From contig NZ_JAOWLC010000010.1 of the NCBI RefSeq assembly GCF_025751535.1, positions 97,959 to 161,958 on the forward strand: a DNA stretch of 64,000 nt. The letters run 5' to 3'. Each line of letters begins with the position of its first letter. Position 1 is the stretch's first letter. The position numbers and the translations under genes were made by a program. Positions 1 to 11,054 of the stretch are shown one piece after another. The notes beneath the pieces are model-generated. The model was not told the origin of the DNA and ran no database searches. It worked only from the letters and a program-made list of their open reading frames with translations. The DNA is from Lentibacter sp. XHP0401 (lineage in GTDB: Bacteria > Pseudomonadota > Alphaproteobacteria > Rhodobacterales > Rhodobacteraceae).

Positions 1-28
1 TACCGATAGAGCCGGTAAATTTTTTCAT
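1..28 (-). CDS. start of an unidentified gene, cut by the window edge
   Basis: On the minus strand an ATG at 28..26 is preceded by an AGGAAC ribosome-binding site six to ten bases upstream, and the reading MKKFTGSIG is open to the edge. The Lys-Lys-Phe opening followed by small residues looks like the start of a signal peptide, but only nine residues are visible, so no function can be given. It lies downstream of the atp terminator and would need its own promoter in the short stretch at about 30-79. Confidence 0.4.
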
Positions 29-79
29 GATGTTCCTGTCAGTTTCCAAAGCGTAAATCCAACACCAAAAACCATAGAC

Positions 80-115
80 AAAAAAAATGCCCCAACTCTG
101 AATGAGTTGAGGCAT
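80..115 (-). terminator. rho-independent terminator of the atp operon
   Basis: On the minus strand a 12-base-pair stem (arms 104-115 and 87-98, one G-T pair) with a 5-base loop is followed by an unbroken run of eight T (87-80). It begins 27 bases after the atpC stop codon and should end the atpHAGDC transcript. Confidence 0.9.
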
Positions 116-142
116 ATCACTTTTATTTAAGACTGCACAACG

Positions 143-538
143 TCAGACCATGTTTTGCATAAGCTCTTCAAGGTCCGCCAGCAGAAGTTCGGCCATATCG
201 CGGTTTTCAGGAACAGCATTCGCTGCCGCTTCTTTCGCCGCAGCCACAACGGGCTCCAGATCAGCCGCTTTGGCATCGGCCAAAGGAATGGCTTTCTCTG
301 CCAAAACAGACAGCCCCTCGGGGTTGATCTCGGCAAAACCGCCAGTGACAGCATATGAGACATTGCCCTCAGGGCCGCTCACAGCCAGAACACCGGGCCG
401 CAACGTGGTGATTACAGGCGCATGGTTCGGCATAGCCGTCATTTGCCCGTCTGCACCCGGGATCTGCACCGATGTCACTTGCATGGAAGCAAGGTTGCGC
501 TCGGGGCTTACCAGATCAAATTGCATTGTCTCGGCCAT
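143..538 (-). CDS. atpC: F1 ATP synthase epsilon subunit
   Basis: This is a 131-residue epsilon chain of the F1 motor, a central-stalk subunit that couples rotation and can inhibit ATP hydrolysis. The opening [17 protein letters not shown], the [22 protein letters not shown] core and the [15 protein letters not shown] segment are typical of the N-terminal beta-sandwich domain. The C-terminal helical part is Ala/Glu-rich and short, as is usual in alphaproteobacteria. It is the last gene of the leftward operon, 11 bases after atpD, with a terminator just beyond. Confidence 0.97.
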   Translation of the reverse strand: MAETMQFDLVSPERNLASMQVTSVQIPGADGQMTAMPNHAPVITTLRPGVLAVSGPEGNVSYAVTGGFAEINPEGLSVLAEKAIPLADAKAADLEPVVAAAKEAAANAVPENRDMAELLLADLEELMQNMV

Positions 539-549
539 TAGTGCCTCCT

Positions 550-1974
<1,425 letters not shown>

Positions 1975-1992
1975 TTATTCGTCTCCGGTTTC

Positions 1993-2874
1993 TTAGAGCG
2001 CCTCAGCGCCCGAGATAATCTCGATAAGCTCGTTCGTAATCACAGCCTGACGCGAGCGGTTATACTCAACAGTCAGATCGTCGATCATGTCGCCAGCGTT
2101 GCGGGTTGCGTTGTCCATAGCAGACATCCGCGCGCCTTGTTCGCTTGCGCCGTTTTCCAGCAGCGCCGCAAATATCTGCGTCGCAACACCGCGCGGCAAG
2201 AGGTCTGCCAGAATCTGGTCCTGGTCAGGCTCGTAGTCATAATCCGCACTCACGCCAGCAGCATCGCCCTCTGGCGCGTCATAGCTGGCCGGAATGACCT
2301 GCAACGCTGTCGGGATCTGGCTGATAACAGACTGGAACTGGGCGTAAAAAATCGTCGCGACGTCGAACTCTCCCGCTTCAAAGCGCGAGAGAAGATCGGT
2401 CGCGATATCCTTGGCATTGTCATAGCCAAGTTTTTTCACTTCGCTCAGATCCACATGGGATACCATGTGAGACTGATAATCCCGCTTCAGCTGCTCGCGG
2501 CCTTTTTTGCCCACGGTCAGAATTTTCACGGTCTTGCCTTCGCCCAGAAGCTTCTGGGCCTGCTGCTTTGCAAGCTTCACGATGTTCGTGTTGAAGCCGC
2601 CGCAAAGCCCGCGCTCCGAGGTCATGACAACGAGCAGATGCACCTTGTCGTCACCCGTGCCGCGCAGCAAAAGCGGCGCGCCGTCAGATGTTCCCACGGA
2701 AGCAGCCAACCCACCCAGAACCGCGTTAAAGCGCTCTGTATAGGGCCGTGAGGCTTCGGCAGCTTCCTGTGCCCGCCGCAGTTTTGCGGCGGCCACCATT
2801 TGCATGGCCTTCGTGATCTTACGGGTCGATTTGACCGACGAGATCCGGTTCTTAAGGTCCTTGAGATTTGGCAT
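1993..2874 (-). CDS. atpG: F1 ATP synthase gamma subunit
   Basis: This 293-residue protein is the rotating central shaft of F1. The N-terminal coiled helix ([36 protein letters not shown], residues 1-36 in outline), the [13 protein letters not shown] segment near residue 87, and the C-terminal helix with [14 protein letters not shown] and [16 protein letters not shown] are diagnostic. It lies 15 bases after atpA in the atpHAGDC order. Confidence 0.98.
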   Translation of the reverse strand: MPNLKDLKNRISSVKSTRKITKAMQMVAAAKLRRAQEAAEASRPYTERFNAVLGGLAASVGTSDGAPLLLRGTGDDKVHLLVVMTSERGLCGGFNTNIVKLAKQQAQKLLGEGKTVKILTVGKKGREQLKRDYQSHMVSHVDLSEVKKLGYDNAKDIATDLLSRFEAGEFDVATIFYAQFQSVISQIPTALQVIPASYDAPEGDAAGVSADYDYEPDQDQILADLLPRGVATQIFAALLENGASEQGARMSAMDNATRNAGDMIDDLTVEYNRSRQAVITNELIEIISGAEAL

Positions 2875-2889
2875 TGCCCTATCTCCCCC

Positions 2890-4428
2890 TTATGCGAAGT
2901 CAGCGGCGAATGCGTCCAGCGCTGCTTTCAAACGGTCCGCGGCTTCGCCTTTGATCTTGGGATCGTCTTTGGTGATCCACTCGATGATATCAGCGTGCTT
3001 TGAGTGCAGGTGCTTGAGAAGCCCCGCTTCGAAGCGAGCCACATCGCTCACCGCAATTTTGTCGAGGTAGCCGTTTGTACCAGCAAAGATAACACAAACA
3101 ATCTCGGCGTTCGTCAGCGGTGAATACTGCGGCTGCTTCATAAGCTCTGTAAGGCGTGCGCCACGGTTCAGAAGCTGCTGCGTTGCCGCATCAAGGTCCG
3201 AGCCGAACTGGGCAAAAGCCGCCATCTCGCGGTATTGAGCGAGTGAAAGCTTAACAGGGCCAGCCACTGAGGACATCGCCGATGTTTGCGCCGAAGAGCC
3301 AACCCGTGAAACCGAAAGACCTGTGTTCACAGCAGGGCGGATGCCTTGGTAAAACAGTTCTGTCTCAAGGAAGATCTGGCCATCCGTAATCGAAATCACG
3401 TTGGTCGGAATAAACGCCGAAACGTCACCACCTTGGGTTTCAATGATCGGCAGAGCTGTCAAAGAGCCCGAACCGTGATCGGCGTTGAGCTTGGATGAGC
3501 GCTCAAGCAGACGTGAGTGAAGATAGAAAACGTCACCAGGATAAGCTTCGCGGCCGGGTGGACGACGGAGCAGAAGTGACATCTGGCGATAAGACACGGC
3601 TTGCTTTGAAAGGTCATCATATACGATGAGAGCGTGCTTGCCGTTGTCGCGGAAGTATTCCGCCATCGCTGTCGCCGCATAAGGCGCAAGGAACTGCAAA
3701 GGTGCAGGGTCCGATGCTGTCGCCGCAACAACGATTGAATATTCAAGCGCGCCGCTTTCTTCGAGACGTTTCACCAACTGCGCAACAGTCGAGCGCTTCT
3801 GGCCGATCGCAACATAGACGCAATAAAGCTTCTTGCTTTCGTCGTCGCCTGCGGCTTCGTTGTATGACTTCTGGTTAAGGATCGCATCCAGAGCAACGGC
3901 AGTTTTGCCTGTCTGACGGTCACCAATGATCAACTCGCGCTGGCCACGGCCAATCGGGATCATCGCATCCACAGATTTGAGGCCTGTCGCCATCGGTTCG
4001 TGAACCGACTGACGCGGGATAATGCCCGGCGCCTTGCTGTCCGCGATTGCGCGGTTTTTCGTTTTGATCGGGCCTTTGCCGTCAATCGGGTTGCCGAGGC
4101 CGTCAACCACGCGCCCAAGAAGCTCGGGGCCTGCAGGAACGTCAACGATCGCCTTCGTGCGCTTGACTGTGTCACCTTCTTTGATGTCACGGTCGGAGCC
4201 GAAGATAACAACACCCACGTTGTCGGTTTCGAGGTTGAGGGCCATGCCCATGATCCCGCCAGGGAATTCAACCATCTCACCCGCCTGGATGTTGTCCAGA
4301 CCATAAACGCGCGCGATACCATCGCCTACGCTGAGAACTTGCCCGACTTCAGCAACTTCGGCTTCTTTACCGAAGTTCTTGATCTGGTCTTTCAGGATCG
4401 CAGAAATTTCTGCTGCTTGGATACCCAT
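2890..4428 (-). CDS. atpA: F1 ATP synthase alpha subunit
   Basis: This 512-residue subunit alternates with beta in the F1 hexamer and carries the non-catalytic nucleotide sites. The N-terminal membrane-near helix ([17 protein letters not shown]), the P-loop GDRQTGKT, the [11 protein letters not shown] segment and the [20 protein letters not shown] stretch are all present. The start codon directly follows the atpH stop, so translation is probably coupled. Confidence 0.99.
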   Translation of the reverse strand: MGIQAAEISAILKDQIKNFGKEAEVAEVGQVLSVGDGIARVYGLDNIQAGEMVEFPGGIMGMALNLETDNVGVVIFGSDRDIKEGDTVKRTKAIVDVPAGPELLGRVVDGLGNPIDGKGPIKTKNRAIADSKAPGIIPRQSVHEPMATGLKSVDAMIPIGRGQRELIIGDRQTGKTAVALDAILNQKSYNEAAGDDESKKLYCVYVAIGQKRSTVAQLVKRLEESGALEYSIVVAATASDPAPLQFLAPYAATAMAEYFRDNGKHALIVYDDLSKQAVSYRQMSLLLRRPPGREAYPGDVFYLHSRLLERSSKLNADHGSGSLTALPIIETQGGDVSAFIPTNVISITDGQIFLETELFYQGIRPAVNTGLSVSRVGSSAQTSAMSSVAGPVKLSLAQYREMAAFAQFGSDLDAATQQLLNRGARLTELMKQPQYSPLTNAEIVCVIFAGTNGYLDKIAVSDVARFEAGLLKHLHSKHADIIEWITKDDPKIKGEAADRLKAALDAFAADFA

Positions 4429-4989
4429 TTATCCGACCTCTTTCATTGAATTCTGGAGGGAGCTGAACTTCGAGCGGATCGACGTGTCGATCATTTTCGA
4501 GCCCACCTTAACGACAAGACCGCCAATGAGGCTTTCATCAACGGTCGCATTGATAGTTACAGTCTTACCGAAACGCTCTTTCAGCGTCTTGGCAAGCTTG
4601 TCCGATTGTGCCTTTGTCAGAGCTTTTGCGCTCACAACTTCGGCAGCGACTTCACCCTTATCTTCCGCAATCGCCGCGCGCAGGGCACGCACCAACTGTG
4701 GCAAGACAAACAAACGGCGCTTGGAAGCCATAAGGCTCAGCGTGTTTGCAATCATGGGAGAAAGTTTCATCTTCTTGGCGAGAGCCGCGATAGCAGCCCC
4801 CTGCTCGTCCCGGCTGTAGACCGGACTCATGATGAGATTGTTAAAATCAGCGCTGTCAGCCAGCACCTCTTCCAAGCTGTCAAGGTCACCCTCAACGGCT
4901 TTGAGCTTTTTCGTTTCCTTGGCCAAAGAGAATACGGCCGTGGCATAGCGCGCAGCAATGCCGGAAGATATCGAAGCTGGTTCGGACAC
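4429..4989 (-). CDS. atpH: F1 ATP synthase delta subunit
   Basis: The delta subunit (OSCP homologue) ties F1 to the peripheral stalk. I chose the GTG at 4989..4987, giving a 186-residue protein that opens [19 protein letters not shown]. This matches the usual family start and length, and an AGGG sits about 7 bases upstream. The frame stays open 21 codons further, to an ATG at 5052, but that stretch (rich in His, Cys and Arg) is unlike the family. The C-terminal [27 protein letters not shown] block is characteristic. It is the first gene of the operon; F0 genes are not next to it, as is common in Rhodobacterales. Confidence 0.95.
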   Translation of the reverse strand: MSEPASISSGIAARYATAVFSLAKETKKLKAVEGDLDSLEEVLADSADFNNLIMSPVYSRDEQGAAIAALAKKMKLSPMIANTLSLMASKRRLFVLPQLVRALRAAIAEDKGEVAAEVVSAKALTKAQSDKLAKTLKERFGKTVTINATVDESLIGGLVVKVGSKMIDTSIRSKFSSLQNSMKEVG

Positions 4990-5293
4990 GTCCACCCTTT
5001 CGATTTTCTGGCCCCGTGCTCTGCAATGCGCCGACTTATGCGCATAGCTCACTTGGGGGCGTTTTCACCCTGAGAATTCTCAAAGCAGCTAAATCGAGGC
5101 GGGTGTAGCAGAGCATTCCGGTTGCGGCAACCTGCTACAGCATTTTTCGACATGGCCTAAAATCAATACTTTACAACAGCTTAGCCAAAGTGCGACGGAT
5201 TGCGCGCCCAAATACCAGCTTTTCGATCACGTTTTTCGTGATTCACCTCGCAAAAGTTAACGCTATCAAGGCAGAATCCCCCCAAAAGGGGCG
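4990..5293. other. intergenic region upstream of the atp operon
   Basis: This 304-base gap lies between atpH and the 3' end of the methyltransferase gene, both leftward. It must hold the atp promoter, but I could not pick convincing -35/-10 boxes. It contains the nested hairpin at 5105-5138 and, next to the methyltransferase stop, a weak CCCC-AAAA-GGGG stem (about 5281-5290). No further gene was seen. Confidence 0.6.
5105..5138. repeat. nested inverted repeat in the atp leader
   Basis: The outer arms GTAGCAG (5105-5111) and CTGCTAC (5132-5138) enclose a second perfect palindrome, GGTTGC-G-GCAACC (5120-5132). A short T run follows on the plus strand (5143-5147), where there is no gene to terminate. 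In the leftward sense it would form a structured 5' leader or an operator about 115 bases before atpH. Confidence 0.5.
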
Positions 5294-6043
5294 TTACGCA
5301 GGCAGCCCGTCCGGCACAGGCTGGATCACATATGAAGGCTTGCGCACGCGCTGCCCAAGCCCGGGCCGCTTTGGTGCGGGGATCTGCTTGGTCACTTCAA
5401 CCATCAACACGCCACCCCCTGCAACAAGCGGCATTCCATGGCCGAGTTTTTCCCAGAAACCGGCAGTCTTGCGCCAGAAGCGGCGCTCGCTCGGGGGCTG
5501 GTAAAGCGCGGTCTGGCTGTGCTCGGTCTTAAAGCCCCACAGCTTGAGCTGTTTGTCCAGCTGGCCCATCGTAAAGGGCCGCCCGAAGCCGAATGGCGTG
5601 CGGTCATTGCGGCTCCACAGCCCTGCGCGGTTCGGCACAATAAAAAGCGCCCGCCCGCCGGGGCCAAGCACACGGTAGCATTCTTCCAGCACGGCCTCGG
5701 ACCACTCGCTGGTTTCCAGCCCGTGCATCACAACAAGCTTGTCCACATGCCCCGTTTCAATCGGCCAGTGGGTCTCTTCACAAAGCACACTCACATTGGG
5801 CTGCCCCGCAGGCCAAGGCATAACCCCCTGTGGCCCGGGCATCAGGCAGGTCACCCGCCTCGCCTGTTTCAGATAAGGCCGCAGAAGCGGCGCAGCAAAA
5901 CCGAATCCCAGCACCGTCTGGCCCTTGGCTTCCGGCCATATCTCGAGCATTTGGTCACGGATGACCTTCTGCGCCGCGCGGCCCAGTGTGCTGCGGTAAT
6001 AGAAGTTTCGCAGATCTTTCACATCAAGATGCATGGACGCCAC
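5294..6043 (-). CDS. class I SAM-dependent methyltransferase, substrate unknown
   Basis: This is a 249-residue soluble protein with the Rossmann-type methyltransferase layout. The glycine-rich SAM loop is degenerate ([15 protein letters not shown], about residues 45-59). [12 protein letters not shown] (about 103-114) stands at motif II, and the [21 protein letters not shown] block is the typical post-motif III strand. A second start, [15 protein letters not shown], lies three codons in and is equally good. The tail is basic and proline-rich. It is divergent from gloB, an arrangement I recall from related genomes. The target could be a small molecule or a lipid; nothing in the sequence decides. 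Confidence 0.8.
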   Translation of the reverse strand: MASMHLDVKDLRNFYYRSTLGRAAQKVIRDQMLEIWPEAKGQTVLGFGFAAPLLRPYLKQARRVTCLMPGPQGVMPWPAGQPNVSVLCEETHWPIETGHVDKLVVMHGLETSEWSEAVLEECYRVLGPGGRALFIVPNRAGLWSRNDRTPFGFGRPFTMGQLDKQLKLWGFKTEHSQTALYQPPSERRFWRKTAGFWEKLGHGMPLVAGGGVLMVEVTKQIPAPKRPGLGQRVRKPSYVIQPVPDGLPA

Positions 6044-6095
6044 CGCTTTGATCAGTCAGTCTAATGCCAACATAACCATGATCAAAGGAAAAGCC

Positions 6096-6818
6096 ATGCC
6101 TCTTGAGCTTGTTACCATTCCCTGCCTATCCGACAACTACGCTTTCCTGCTGGTGAACGATCAGGGCGAAGCCGCCCTTGTCGATGCGCCCGAGGCTGCG
6201 CCCGTCAATGCCGAACTTGCCAAGCGTGGCCTCACACTCACAACCGTGCTGCTCACCCATCACCACGATGATCACATTCAAGGCCTCGCAGGCCTCAACA
6301 CAGCGCCCGTCCAGCGCGTGATCGGCGCGGCGGCAGACGCCCACCGCCTCCCGCCTCTCACAGAAAAGGTGAGCGAAGGCGACCACATCACTGTGCTTGG
6401 GGAAGACGTCGTCATCTTCGATGTCTCGGGCCACACCGTCGGCCACATCGCCTTTCACTTCCCCGCCTCCGGCTATGTCTTCACGGGTGACAGCCTCATG
6501 GCCTTTGGTTGCGGACGCCTCTTTGAAGGCACACCCGGGCAGATGTATCAAAGCCTTTCAAAGCTTGCCGCCCTGCCCGATGACACGCTTGTCTGTTCGG
6601 GCCATGAATACACTGCCGCCAACGGACGCTTTGCCGTCACCATGGCTCCGAATGACCCGGCGGTAGCTGCCCGCAACGCCGAAACAGACCGCCTCCGCAG
6701 CGCAGGCGCGTTCACGGTGCCCTCGACACTGGCTCTAGAGAAAGCAACAAACCCCTTCCTGCGCGCACCGGATTGCGCCAGCTTCACCAAACTACGCATC
6801 GCAAAGGACCGTTTTTAA
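6096..6818 (+). CDS. gloB: hydroxyacylglutathione hydrolase (glyoxalase II)
   Basis: Glyoxalase II hydrolyses S-lactoylglutathione to lactate and glutathione, the second step of methylglyoxal detoxification in the cytosol. The 240-residue protein has the binuclear metal site of the metallo-beta-lactamase fold: THHHDDH at residues 54-60, the SGHTVGHIAFH segment, GDSLMAFGCGRLFEG and the CSGHEYT motif. I chose the ATG at 6096, preceded by AAAGGAAAAG, because MPLELVTIPCLSDNY is the family start; an in-frame ATG at 6033 would add 21 unrelated residues. A hairpin with a T run follows the stop. Confidence 0.95.
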   Translation: MPLELVTIPCLSDNYAFLLVNDQGEAALVDAPEAAPVNAELAKRGLTLTTVLLTHHHDDHIQGLAGLNTAPVQRVIGAAADAHRLPPLTEKVSEGDHITVLGEDVVIFDVSGHTVGHIAFHFPASGYVFTGDSLMAFGCGRLFEGTPGQMYQSLSKLAALPDDTLVCSGHEYTAANGRFAVTMAPNDPAVAARNAETDRLRSAGAFTVPSTLALEKATNPFLRAPDCASFTKLRIAKDRF

Positions 6819-6820
6819 GC

Positions 6821-6859
6821 GTATCACCGCAACGTGACACGAAATGTGATACTATTTTT
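6821..6859 (+). terminator. probable terminator of gloB
   Basis: The arms GTATCAC (6821-6827) and GTGATAC (6846-6852) form a 7-base-pair stem around an 18-base loop, followed by TATTTTT. It starts three bases after the gloB stop. The stem is short and AT-rich, so efficiency is uncertain. Confidence 0.5.
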
Positions 6860-6975
6860 CAAGAAAAGCCTTGAAGCTGGGGCAATATCGACCAAACTTT
6901 AACCTAATAAAGCGAAGGTTCCGTATAAAGCCTCAGAGACGTTGGTGAACTCAAGTCAAAAGGAGCACGAGAGCA

Positions 6976-9297
6976 GTGCCATCATTTTCAAACACACTCG
7001 AGCAAGCCATCCATGCCGCGCTGGCCACAGCCAATTCCAAGCGCCATGAGTTTGCCACGCTCGAACACCTGCTGCTCGCCCTTCTGGACGAGCCTGACGC
7101 CGTGCGCGTTCTCAAAGCCTGCTCGGTTGATCCTGAGGATCTGCGCCAAACCCTGATGGAATTCATCGACGAAGACCTGAGCAACCTTGTGACCGATATC
7201 GAAGGCTCCGAGGCCGTGCCGACAGCCGCCTTCCAGCGCGTCATCCAGCGCGCGGCCATTCATGTGCAAAGCTCCGGCCGCACCGAAGTGACGGGCGCAA
7301 ACGTCCTCGTTGCCATCTTTGCGGAGCGCGAGAGCAACGCCGCCTACTTCCTGCAAGAACAAGAAATGACCCGCTATGACGCGGTCAATTTCATCGCCCA
7401 TGGCGTCGCCAAAGACCCCGCTTTTGGGGAGGCCCGCCCACTTACAGGTGCAGAAGACGAGCAAACACATCAATCTGCCCCTGAGGCCGAAGCAGGTGAA
7501 GAAAGCGCGCTCAGCAAATACTGCGTCGATCTCAACGCAAAAGCGCGCAAAGGCGAAATTGATCCGCTCATCGGCCGCGACTCTGAGGTCGAGCGCTGTA
7601 TTCAGGTGCTTTGCCGCCGCCGCAAGAACAACCCGCTCCTTGTGGGTGATCCCGGTGTCGGCAAAACAGCCATCGCAGAGGGGCTCGCCAACCAGATCGT
7701 AAAGGGGGAAACCCCCGAAATCCTCGCCAACACGACGATCTACTCGCTCGATATGGGCGCCCTCCTCGCCGGCACACGCTACCGTGGCGATTTTGAGGAG
7801 CGCCTCAAAGCTGTCGTGAAAGAGCTCGAAGAGCATGACGATGCTGTGCTCTTCATCGACGAAATTCACACTGTCATCGGCGCAGGTGCCACATCAGGCG
7901 GCGCGATGGATGCTTCCAATCTGCTCAAACCCGCCCTCGCGGGCGGCAAGCTGCGCACCATGGGCTCCACTACCTACAAAGAGTTCCGCCAGCATTTCGA
8001 GAAAGACCGCGCCCTTGCGCGCCGGTTCCAGAAGATCGACGTGAACGAGCCATCTGTCGAGGATGCCGTCAAAATCCTGCGTGGCATCAAGCCCTATTTC
8101 GAGGAGCACCACGGCGTCAAATACACCAATGACGCGATCAAAACTTCAGTGGAACTGGCCGCGCGCTACATCAATGATCGTAAACTGCCCGACAGCGCGA
8201 TTGACGTGATCGACGAGGCAGGCGCAGCCCAGCACCTGCTCAAATCGGCCAAGCGCCGCAAAACCATCGGCACAAAAGAGGTAGAGGCTGTTGTCGCCAA
8301 AATCGCGCGCATCCCGCCAAAGAATGTCTCCAAAGACGATGGCGCCGTGCTCAAAGACCTCGAAAAATCGCTCAAGCGCGTGGTCTTTGGCCAGGATCAG
8401 GCCATTACCGCACTGTCCTCCGCGATCAAACTTTCACGCGCTGGTCTGCGCGAACCGGAAAAGCCCATCGGCAACTACCTCTTCGCAGGGCCAACAGGTG
8501 TGGGCAAAACCGAAGTCGCCAAACAACTCGCCGATGTGCTCGGCGTGGAGCTTCTGCGCTTTGATATGTCCGAATACATGGAGAAACACGCCGTCTCCCG
8601 CCTCATTGGCGCCCCTCCCGGCTATGTCGGCTTCGATCAGGGCGGCCTTCTCACCGATGGCGTTGATCAACATCCGCACTGCGTCCTCTTGCTTGACGAG
8701 ATGGAAAAAGCCCATCCCGATGTTTACAACATCCTCTTGCAAGTCATGGACAACGGCGAGCTCACCGACCACAACGGGCGCACTGTCAGCTTCCGCAATG
8801 TCGTTCTGATCATGACATCCAACGCAGGCGCCTCCGAGCAAGCCAAAGAGGCTGTCGGCTTTGGCCGCGACCGCCGCACAGGAGAAGACACTGCCGCGAT
8901 CGAGCGCACCTTCACGCCCGAGTTCCGCAACCGCCTCGATGCGGTGATCAGCTTCGCACCGCTCGGCAAAGAAGTGATCCTGCAAGTTGTCGAAAAGTTC
9001 GTGCTCCAGCTTGAGGCCCAGCTGATGGACCGCAACGTGACGTTTGAGCTCACACGGGCTGCCGCCGAATGGCTTGCCGACAAGGGCTATGACGACAAGA
9101 TGGGCGCCCGCCCCCTTGGCCGTGTCATTCAGGAGTATATCAAGAAACCGCTGGCCGAGGAGCTGCTCTTTGGCAAACTTGCCAAAGGTGGTATCGTCAA
9201 GGTCGGCATCAAGGATGGCAAGATCGACCTACGCCTTGAAGGCCCCGACAGGCCACGCCTCTCAGGCTCCAAGCCGCCGCTTCTCACGGCTGAATAA
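6976..9297 (+). CDS. clpA: ATP-dependent Clp protease ATP-binding subunit ClpA
   Basis: ClpA is the AAA+ unfoldase that feeds N-degron and other substrates into ClpP. The 773-residue protein has the Clp N domain (1-145), a first ATPase module with GDPGVGKT at 224-231 and [13 protein letters not shown], and a second module with [23 protein letters not shown] and the C-terminal [15 protein letters not shown] segment. The middle coiled-coil insertion of ClpB is absent, which separates it from ClpB. The start is a GTG; an AAGGAG lies 11 bases upstream, slightly far. The usual adaptor gene clpS is not next to it; the 157-base gap before it is too short to hold one. Confidence 0.97.
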   Translation: MPSFSNTLEQAIHAALATANSKRHEFATLEHLLLALLDEPDAVRVLKACSVDPEDLRQTLMEFIDEDLSNLVTDIEGSEAVPTAAFQRVIQRAAIHVQSSGRTEVTGANVLVAIFAERESNAAYFLQEQEMTRYDAVNFIAHGVAKDPAFGEARPLTGAEDEQTHQSAPEAEAGEESALSKYCVDLNAKARKGEIDPLIGRDSEVERCIQVLCRRRKNNPLLVGDPGVGKTAIAEGLANQIVKGETPEILANTTIYSLDMGALLAGTRYRGDFEERLKAVVKELEEHDDAVLFIDEIHTVIGAGATSGGAMDASNLLKPALAGGKLRTMGSTTYKEFRQHFEKDRALARRFQKIDVNEPSVEDAVKILRGIKPYFEEHHGVKYTNDAIKTSVELAARYINDRKLPDSAIDVIDEAGAAQHLLKSAKRRKTIGTKEVEAVVAKIARIPPKNVSKDDGAVLKDLEKSLKRVVFGQDQAITALSSAIKLSRAGLREPEKPIGNYLFAGPTGVGKTEVAKQLADVLGVELLRFDMSEYMEKHAVSRLIGAPPGYVGFDQGGLLTDGVDQHPHCVLLLDEMEKAHPDVYNILLQVMDNGELTDHNGRTVSFRNVVLIMTSNAGASEQAKEAVGFGRDRRTGEDTAAIERTFTPEFRNRLDAVISFAPLGKEVILQVVEKFVLQLEAQLMDRNVTFELTRAAAEWLADKGYDDKMGARPLGRVIQEYIKKPLAEELLFGKLAKGGIVKVGIKDGKIDLRLEGPDRPRLSGSKPPLLTAE

Positions 9298-9300
9298 CCC

Positions 9301-10275
9301 ATGTGGCGGCGCGGTTCTCTTGTAGGCCTCGCCGCCTTTTTTGCATCCTCGGCCATGGCGGAGCCTCCGCGCTTTATCCAGCCGCTCGACTGCACCCTTG
9401 GCGAAACCTGCTATATTCAAAACTATGTCGATACCCTCGCCGCCGAGGGGCGCATCGCCGATTATGCCTGCGGCACACTCAGCTACGATGGCCACAAAGG
9501 CACCGACTTTGCCCTGCGCACCCGCGCTGAGATGGAGGCTGGTGTCACTGTCCTCGCCGCCGCCGCAGGCGTTGTGCGCGGGACACGCGACGAGATGCCC
9601 GACACGGGCCTCACCGCCGAAACCGAAGCGAATATTCAGACCCGCGAGTGCGGCAATGGTCTCGTGATTGATCATGGCGATGGCTGGGTCAGCCAGTATT
9701 GTCACATGAAGCTCGGTTCAATTTCAGTGACCAAAGGCCAAAGCGTCAGCGCGGGTGACCCGCTCGGTCAAGTCGGCCTTTCGGGGCGCACCGAATTTCC
9801 ACATCTGCACTTCACCGTGCGGCAGCGCGAGCGGGTGATTGATCCGTTTGATCCCTTCGAGGCCGCCACCTGCGGCGCTGCCGATGAAACCCTCTGGGCC
9901 GAGCCACCCGCCTATCAAGCCGGTGGTCTCATCGGAATAGGCTTCGCCAGTGCTGTGCCCGAATTTAGCGCTGTAAAAGCAGGCACAGCCCATGCCGCCA
10001 CCCTTAGGCCCGAAGCACCTGCCCTCGTCCTCTGGGGCTACACATTCGGAACCCGCGAGGACGATATTATCCGCCTTGAGATCGACGGCCCCGAGGGCTT
10101 CCGCTTTGCGCACGATAGCCGCCTCGAAAAAACCCAAGCTCTCGGCTTTCGCGCCGCAGGCAAGAAACTCACCCAGTCTGTGTGGCCCCAAGGCACATAT
10201 CAGGGCCAGGTAACGCTTATACGCAAGGGGCAGGAGCTTGGACGCGAAGCGATCACTCTTAGCATTGCGCCCTAA
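9301..10275 (+). CDS. secreted M23-family peptidase
   Basis: The first 20 residues are a signal peptide (arginines, then a hydrophobic stretch ending SSAMA). The body is a LytM/M23 zinc metallopeptidase domain: HKGTD (His65, Asp69) and PHLHF supply metal ligands, and DHGDGWVSQYCHMK is the conserved core. Such enzymes cut peptidoglycan cross-links, or lack activity and act as division regulators; here the ligands are intact. After the domain there is a C-terminal part of about 130 residues that I do not recognise. The gene starts three bases after clpA and is probably co-transcribed. Confidence 0.88.
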   Translation: MWRRGSLVGLAAFFASSAMAEPPRFIQPLDCTLGETCYIQNYVDTLAAEGRIADYACGTLSYDGHKGTDFALRTRAEMEAGVTVLAAAAGVVRGTRDEMPDTGLTAETEANIQTRECGNGLVIDHGDGWVSQYCHMKLGSISVTKGQSVSAGDPLGQVGLSGRTEFPHLHFTVRQRERVIDPFDPFEAATCGAADETLWAEPPAYQAGGLIGIGFASAVPEFSAVKAGTAHAATLRPEAPALVLWGYTFGTREDDIIRLEIDGPEGFRFAHDSRLEKTQALGFRAAGKKLTQSVWPQGTYQGQVTLIRKGQELGREAITLSIAP

Positions 10276-11054
10276 ACTGTCAGTGTGAAAAACATCCGGC
10301 GGAACGGAAACAACACCGTGCCGTCCTCGCCGCGCGGATAGGCCTTCTCCATAATCTGCTCATAGCGCTTGATCAGGGCCGCCTGCTCGTCTTCAGCCAG
10401 CGCATCGAGGATGGGCCGCGCATAGGTGCTTTCTGTAAAACGGCGCACAGGGTGGCCCGTCTCATCCGCGCCAAGCACCTGATAGTACTCTGTCTCCCAG
10501 ATCGCCAAAGCACCAAGTGAAGCGAGCGCCGCATAATATTGCGACGGCATCAAAACCGCAGGTCCGGCCTCGAAATCAATCCGCTTCGGGAAAAGCTCTT
10601 CAGCAAGACTGCGCCACATACGGTGCGAGGGGGCGTTGTTCTGGTGTGGCATCTGCACAGCCAGTGTGCCACCCTTGCTGAGCATTCTTGCAAGCCGTGG
10701 CATCAGATCTTCATGGTTCTTCAGCCAGTGCAGCGCCGCATTGCTGTAAATAAGTCCGGCACCCTCGATCTGCCAACTGGCGATATCGGCTTCGCTCAAG
10801 CTGTCATAAGCCTGCGTTTCACGTGCCTTTTCCAACATGGCAGGAGAGCCATCAACACCAAGGATTTTGTGTCCCGCAAACCGCTCTTTCAGCCGCGCGC
10901 CCATCGCTCCGTTGCCGCAGCCAAGGTCGATCACATCACCCCCGCCCACCGAGCGGACTGCAAGCAAAAGGTCAAGCGCAGGGCGCAAGCGCAAATCCCG
11001 AAACCTTGAATAGGCCTCGGGATTCCAGTCACGTTTTAAGGGGGGCACCGTCAT
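10272..11054 (-). CDS. tam: trans-aconitate 2-methyltransferase
   Basis: Tam methylates trans-aconitate, an inhibitor of aconitase that forms spontaneously from cis-aconitate. The 260-residue protein opens RDWNPEAYSRFRDLRLRPALDLL, the family signature, followed by the SAM site VIDLGCGNGAMGARL (about residues 40-54), the LGVDGSPAMLEKAR strand and SNAALHWLKNHEDL. It overlaps the ftsH stop by four bases (ATGA) and is the last gene of the long leftward block. Its stop overlaps the stop of the convergent M23 gene. Confidence 0.9.
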   Translation of the reverse strand: MTVPPLKRDWNPEAYSRFRDLRLRPALDLLLAVRSVGGGDVIDLGCGNGAMGARLKERFAGHKILGVDGSPAMLEKARETQAYDSLSEADIASWQIEGAGLIYSNAALHWLKNHEDLMPRLARMLSKGGTLAVQMPHQNNAPSHRMWRSLAEELFPKRIDFEAGPAVLMPSQYYAALASLGALAIWETEYYQVLGADETGHPVRRFTESTYARPILDALAEDEQAALIKRYEQIMEKAYPRGEDGTVLFPFRRMFFTLTV

